In this document: piece by piece, positions 5,612 to 6,588 of the stretch | Layout: each line of letters begins with the position of its first letter | How positions within the stretch are numbered: the first letter of the stretch is position 1 | NCBI GenBank assembly: GCA_964473355.1 | Contig: CAYYOS010000135.1 | Location: 1 to 6,588, forward strand | Direction: 5' to 3' | Length of the DNA: 6,588 bases | Source of the DNA: CAYYOS01 sp964473355 | GTDB lineage: Bacteria; Pseudomonadota; Gammaproteobacteria; Burkholderiales; REEB80 | Notes under the pieces: generated by a model | Database searches by the model: none | Seen by the model: the letters and a program-made list of their open reading frames with translations, nothing else | Told to the model about the DNA's origin: nothing | Position numbers and translations under genes: made by a program

Positions 5612-6588
5612 AATTTTGAGGTAGTAGATCGCGCTCCGATTTATTTTTGTGTGATTGTGCCGCGGCCAATTTTTCCAGCGCGCGGCGGTATTCCACCGGC
5701 ATAACCTTAACAAATTTCGGCAAGTAGCTTTCCCAGTTTTCAAGAATAGCTTGGGCTCGCAGGGAACCCGTAAGTTGTGCGTGGCGCGAAATAAGTTGAC
5801 GAAGCGTGTTGGCGTCTGCGCCGCCGACATGCTTAATGTTTACCAAGCCGCTGGTTTCCAAATCGCCGACGTTTTGTTCGCGGCCTTCCAGCGCGCGATC
5901 TTCCTCGGGTACGGGCTCCAGCTCTACCATGGCAAGGTTACAGCGCTTTTCAAAATCGCCTTCCTGATCTAGTACAAAAGCAATACCGCCGCTCATCCCC
6001 GCTGCGAAATTGCGCCCCGCCGCGCCCAAGACCACCACGGTGCCGCCGGTCATATATTCGCAGCCATGATCCCCCACGCCTTCCACCACGGCTGTAGCAC
6101 CAGAATTACGCACGGCGAAGCGTTCGCCTGCCACGCCGCGGAAGTAGCATTCCCCGGAAATAGCACCATACAAGACAGTGTTGCCGACAATGATGTTTTC
6201 TTCGGAGGCCAAGCTACTTTCCTTGGGTGGATAAATAACAATGCGCCCGCCCGATAAACCTTTGCCGACATAATCGTTAGCCGAACCTTCCAAGGTTAGG
6301 CTAACACCGTGTGCCAAAAATGCGCCAAAGCTCTGTCCGGCCACCCCTTGAGTGGAAATTTGTATGGTATTGTCGGGCAAACCGGCGTGACCATAGCGCT
6401 TGGCAATTTTTCCGGAGAGCATGGCCCCCAAAGTACGATTGACGTTACGTACAATCGAGCTTATTTGCACGGGGCGCCCTGTCTCGAGCGCGGCGTGAGC
6501 CTGAGCAATCCACTGGTGATCTAGGGCTTTTTCCAGGTTATGATTTTGCCGCTCCATCCAGCGGGTAGCGACCCCTGCTTCTGAAGCA
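5610..6588 (-). CDS. gltB: Glutamate synthase (NADPH) large subunit, C-terminal part (GltB)
   Basis: This is the 3' end of gltB; the frame is open to the right window edge, so the N-terminal glutaminase domain and the FMN/cluster-bearing synthase domain lie outside. The visible 325 residues are the GXGXG domain, a right-handed beta-helix that packs against and links the catalytic domains. It is recognised by repeated Gly-rich turns such as GVAGQSFGAF (residues 81-90), GKGLSGGRIVI (98-108), GNTVLYGAISGE (135-146), GATAVVEGVGDHGCEYMTGG (163-182) and GMSGGIAFVLD (197-207). The tail HAQLTGSLRAQAILENW and FVKVMPVEYRRAL (about 269-304) is typical of GltB. The stop is TAG at 5610. A Met at 6557 is internal, because coding-like sequence continues upstream of it. 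The gene stands directly before gltD, its obligate partner. Confidence 0.96.
   Translation of the reverse strand, partial: ASEAGVATRWMERQNHNLEKALDHQWIAQAHAALETGRPVQISSIVRNVNRTLGAMLSGKIAKRYGHAGLPDNTIQISTQGVAGQSFGAFLAHGVSLTLEGSANDYVGKGLSGGRIVIYPPKESSLASEENIIVGNTVLYGAISGECYFRGVAGERFAVRNSGATAVVEGVGDHGCEYMTGGTVVVLGAAGRNFAAGMSGGIAFVLDQEGDFEKRCNLAMVELEPVPEEDRALEGREQNVGDLETSGLVNIKHVGGADANTLRQLISRHAQLTGSLRAQAILENWESYLPKFVKVMPVEYRRALEKLAAAQSHKNKSERDLLPQN

Overview
The window carries ordinary bacterial housekeeping genes, all read from the minus strand, so transcription runs right to left. In transcription order they are: the 3' end of gltB (glutamate synthase large subunit), gltD (small subunit), hemE (uroporphyrinogen decarboxylase), priA (primosomal helicase) and the 5' part of a small gene for a protein that looks like a dimeric alpha/beta-barrel (ABM-type) protein. 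The protein sequences resemble gammaproteobacterial orthologues most closely: HemE and PriA align almost without gaps to the E. coli proteins as I remember them, and a gltB-gltD-hemE order is known from Pseudomonas-type genomes. Genus cannot be judged from this window. There is no sign of phage, transposon, CRISPR, rRNA or tRNA.

Right part (about 3027-6588): gltB', gltD and hemE are tightly spaced (58 and 23 bp gaps) and are probably one transcript. GltB and GltD together form NADPH-dependent glutamate synthase. HemE acts in tetrapyrrole synthesis, for which glutamate is the starting material in bacteria that use the C5 pathway, so the grouping makes metabolic sense. hemE uses a TTG start. 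A small hairpin sits exactly at the gltB stop codon.

Middle (2768-3026): this 259 bp gap between hemE and priA holds the most interesting non-coding signals. Two DnaA-box 9-mers (TTATGCACA and TTATCCACA) lie in the same orientation and flank an AT-rich stretch with a plausible promoter. There is also a weak terminator-like hairpin behind hemE, an 11 bp palindrome, and a 15-codon ORF whose stop overlaps the priA start as ATGA. This suggests, but does not show, that priA is transcribed separately and could respond to the initiator DnaA.

Left part (1-2767): priA is complete. The ABM-like gene behind it has its own strong Shine-Dalgarno sequence after a 142 bp gap, and runs off the window in an Ala/Lys/His-rich tail. 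No previously undescribed system is evident. The DnaA boxes upstream of priA are the observation most worth following up.
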